A DNA stretch of 31,671 nucleotides from Hypsibius dujardini (Eukaryota; Tardigrada; Eutardigrada; Parachela; Hypsibiidae): contig LRSR01004052.1 of NCBI GenBank assembly GCA_001579985.1, positions 1-31,671 on the forward strand, in the 5' to 3' direction. Position 1 is the first letter of the stretch. Every line of letters starts with the position of its first letter. This document shows positions 29,428-31,671 of the stretch, piece by piece. The translations under genes were made by a program, and so were the position numbers. The notes under the pieces were generated by a model. It had not been told where the DNA came from. It did no database searches and saw only the letters and a program-made list of their open reading frames with translations.

Positions 29428-30081
29428 TGGGGCGACGGCCTGGCGGAGGGACATTGCAACCTGGTAGGCTGTGTGTCTGAGTTTATCTATCTGTCTGTTT
29501 GTCTTCTGTTTGTCTGTCTGTCTGTGTATTTGTCTATCTGTATGTTTGCGTACAGCAAGGTCATACGTTACGGATAAGCGTACAGCTGCAGGCTCATGTC
29601 TTACAGATAGGCACACGGCGTGCTCATGCATCACATATAAATGTCTGTCTGTCTGTCTTTGCTTAGCGACTGACTACTGCAAATTTGATCATGTGTTGCA
29701 GACTACGAATCGCTCGCCAAACGGTACCTCATTTCCGACATTTCCTGTCCTGATACTAGTTTTTTTTATAATCCAATTATCTGTTAGCTGGCTGCAGATG
29801 TAACAGGCTCTTCGAGGACTCAGGTATGATGAGTGTAACACGTCATGACCTGTTAGTCTCTTACCATCTTCGCTTGATCCAAAACGCTTCTTCGTTGCAG
29901 AATCTGGACAGGTAGCCAGGTAGTCAAAGCACTGAGAGCCGCACGATCGTCCGTCTAATCTCCAAGGTTCGAGCAATGGATGAAAATTATTCTTTTAATA
30001 AAGTATCGAAATTATAACTTTTTTCACCTAACACATTTCGAGTAAAAAATATTTTGCTTCAATACAGTTGTTTATGTTTAG
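29428..30081. other. TGTC tract and weak exon-like pieces
   Basis: A (TGTC)n tract at about 29490-29530 is followed by a possible exon start after TGTGTTGCAG at about 29700 (DYESLAKRYLISDIS or, in another frame, TTNRSPNGTSFP). Very short GT/AG-bounded pieces lie near 29807-29826 and 29901-29911. None can be assigned. Confidence 0.25.
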
Positions 30082-30539
30082 GTGCATTCACAGTCGGAAG
30101 GAAGGCCTTGGGAATCAGTAGTGGCAAAGTTTCGCGTCACACGACTAACGTCTTTGTCGCCATCTGGTAGTACCACTTGGGGAGCCTACTCATATGCAGG
30201 GTGCAAGAAGAAGTTGCACTGGCTCCCCCGGAGTGTTCTGACATCCTCCTGGTAGGTGATAAATTCACGTTTCGTTTAGTTCTATACGGGATAAAGGTTG
30301 TAAAGTTGCCTTTCTATTTAGGTTCGTAGCGAGCCGGATTTATCGACTGGGTGCCTAGTTTTTCGTACCTTCGGCGCATCGTCCCTACCACTTGAACATG
30401 ATCTGCATACGTCAGCGTCATCCAGATTTCCAGTTCTCCTCAACCTTCAACGGAAATGGCTTCCTTTTTGACGTGACTGTGATTGACTGGGAGCGAGTTC
30501 GTGTTGAAGAACTCCGCAAGCTAGCGTGGATGTAGATTA
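30082..30539 (+). CDS. Possible last exons of an unidentified gene
   Basis: After an acceptor TTATGTTTAG the plus strand reads AFTVGRKALGISSGKVSRHT and VFVAIW, then TAG (30168-30170). The same frame continues as YHLGSLLICRVQEEVALAPP to a donor CTCCTG|GTAGGT at about 30253. After a further acceptor, one frame runs to a TAG at 30533-30535 and reads HPDFQFSSTFNGNGFLFDVT, then VIDWERVRVEELRKLAWM. These pieces look protein-like but the phases do not settle one model, and the in-frame TAG suggests decay. The family is not recognised. Confidence 0.35.
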
Positions 30540-30852
30540 ATTGCTTGACATCAACTTGAATGGCTCTCTGATATTATCTTCTGTTAATGTTCGACTTTAT
30601 GTTACGCTGTTAACTCAAATTCAGTTCGTTTCTCTTACTTTCGTATACTCGCACACTGGCTTACTCTTCTCTACGCCACTTTCGCCTGACTAAATGTTCA
30701 GCTGTTGCTATGCGCTTCTCTACTATAAGTTACTGACTGACTTCGTTGTTATACTCGCACATTTCTTTTTCTCGGCGCCCAGTCGTTCAACTAATAGTAT
30801 GTTACGCTTCCTTACTATATGGTACATACTGAGTTTGTTCACATAGGACAGA
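30540..30852. other. No gene recognised
   Basis: Pyrimidine-rich DNA between the possible last exon and the transposon copy. A degenerate duplication (CTACTATA...GTTATACTCGCACA and similar) is visible at about 30640-30830. Confidence 0.3.
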
Positions 30853-31671
30853 CATTCCCCAGTGATTACGTACGACCGACTAAGTGTTGATTTATTGATT
30901 GCGTGTATACATTGTGCTGTGACCTATTTCGAGATGCTTGGTTATACACTGACTTTCTTGATTGATTGATGATTAGCTGATTCGCCTGTAAAGCGCTTGC
31001 TTTATTGTTTGATTGTGTCATTTACGTTATTTCTATTTTGCATTTTCAAGAAGAGTTTTTTTTGGGATGAAATTTCGAAATGACCGCTTAATCGATTGTT
31101 TGCTTTGTGGTGACTCATTTATTCACCACTCTCAGGCAGTGTTACCAGTTGATTGATTGCTTGATCGAAAATTGTGGACGAGCCCATCACGCTGCCTTGT
31201 TCGGAAGGTCCGTTGATCGATTGATGGATTTACCCACTATTAAATTTTCGATTCGAGGTACGGGAACACAAAATAACGAAAACGAAAAAGAACGGAAAAA
31301 ACAGCACAATGGTCAATTGCGCAAATACCACTATCATTACCCAAATTACACAAATATGCAATGGAATTGAATGACGAATACACGTGGAGATCTATAGTTT
31401 CCAGTGTGGATTCCAGGCGACGTAACGACAACACTCCAATTGGAGACGCAACAGATTCCATTTAGTAAAGCGCTTTCTTTTTTATTTTCAAACTTAGTTG
31501 CCACTCAGGCAACTAGATCTTCCTTTACTTCATAAAATTCTTCACTTAATTCTAGACAAATGTTTCAGTCGCGCTGTTTGAAATAGATTACGAATTAGGT
31601 AAGATACGACCGTGTGAAGTTGAATTACACACCGTTTTCCCAATCACTTCAAGCCTGAGCAACTGGGTGAT
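30853..31671. mobile_element. Partial second copy of the 1.53-kb TIR element, inverted, cut by the window end
   Basis: In reverse complement this matches 9528-10385 of the left element, including the MESP(I)G-type frame and the (GATT)n stretch. At about 31150-31245 the copies differ by a replaced segment. Homology stops at 30853, so the far part (10386-10996 of the other copy) is absent or replaced. The terminal repeat at the right would lie about 65 bp beyond the window. Confidence 0.85.

Overview
This is nuclear DNA of an animal, probably a bilaterian invertebrate. The coding signal sits in short exons bounded by GT and AG, and the recognisable products are eukaryotic: heparan sulfate 2-O-sulfotransferase, a BTB/POZ protein, a cytosolic or mitochondrial branched-chain aminotransferase, and a SWIM zinc finger. 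The introns are packed with tetranucleotide repeats (CAGA/TGTC and GATT), minisatellites and small DNA transposons. No species can be fixed from the sequence alone.

Layout. 1-5 kb: repeat-rich DNA with three isolated minus-strand exons (a membrane-protein terminal exon at 2258-2523, an unknown exon at 3154-3277, and a possible transgelin/calponin-type first exon at 4515-4574). 5984-9024: an intact five-exon heparan sulfate 2-O-sulfotransferase gene on the minus strand, with every splice phase agreeing and 366 predicted residues. 9463-10996: a 1.5-kb element with 30-bp perfect terminal inverted repeats. 11051-11530: a broken BTB gene, head-to-head with the sulfotransferase. 12965-14380: a small minus-strand gene with an acidic C-terminus and one in-frame TGA. 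15787-15972: a lone aminotransferase exon between GATT arrays. 17340-25065: an eight-exon plus-strand gene of unknown family, complete at its 3' end; one of its introns is almost wholly a roughly 2.7-kb, 18-bp minisatellite. 25.7-28.6 kb: a second, inverted and decayed copy of the BTB/sulfotransferase pair. 29-30.5 kb: a SWIM exon and further exon-like pieces. 30853-31671: a partial second copy of the 1.5-kb element.

The main structural story is a diverged inverted duplication. The left arm (about 3.15-11.6 kb) and right arm (about 25.66-28.64 kb) hold the same head-to-head gene pair in mirror image around a 14-kb spacer. The left sulfotransferase is intact. The right one has lost its catalytic core through a deletion that keeps the frame, and it also carries a lost start, a frameshift, a nonsense codon and a fused 3' end. 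Both BTB copies are broken, by different lesions. Comparing the arms gives empty sites, and so exact boundaries, for three separate transposon insertions.

The second main item is the eight-exon gene, whose exon phases fit throughout but whose protein I do not recognise. I see no operon, CRISPR array, tRNA or rRNA.
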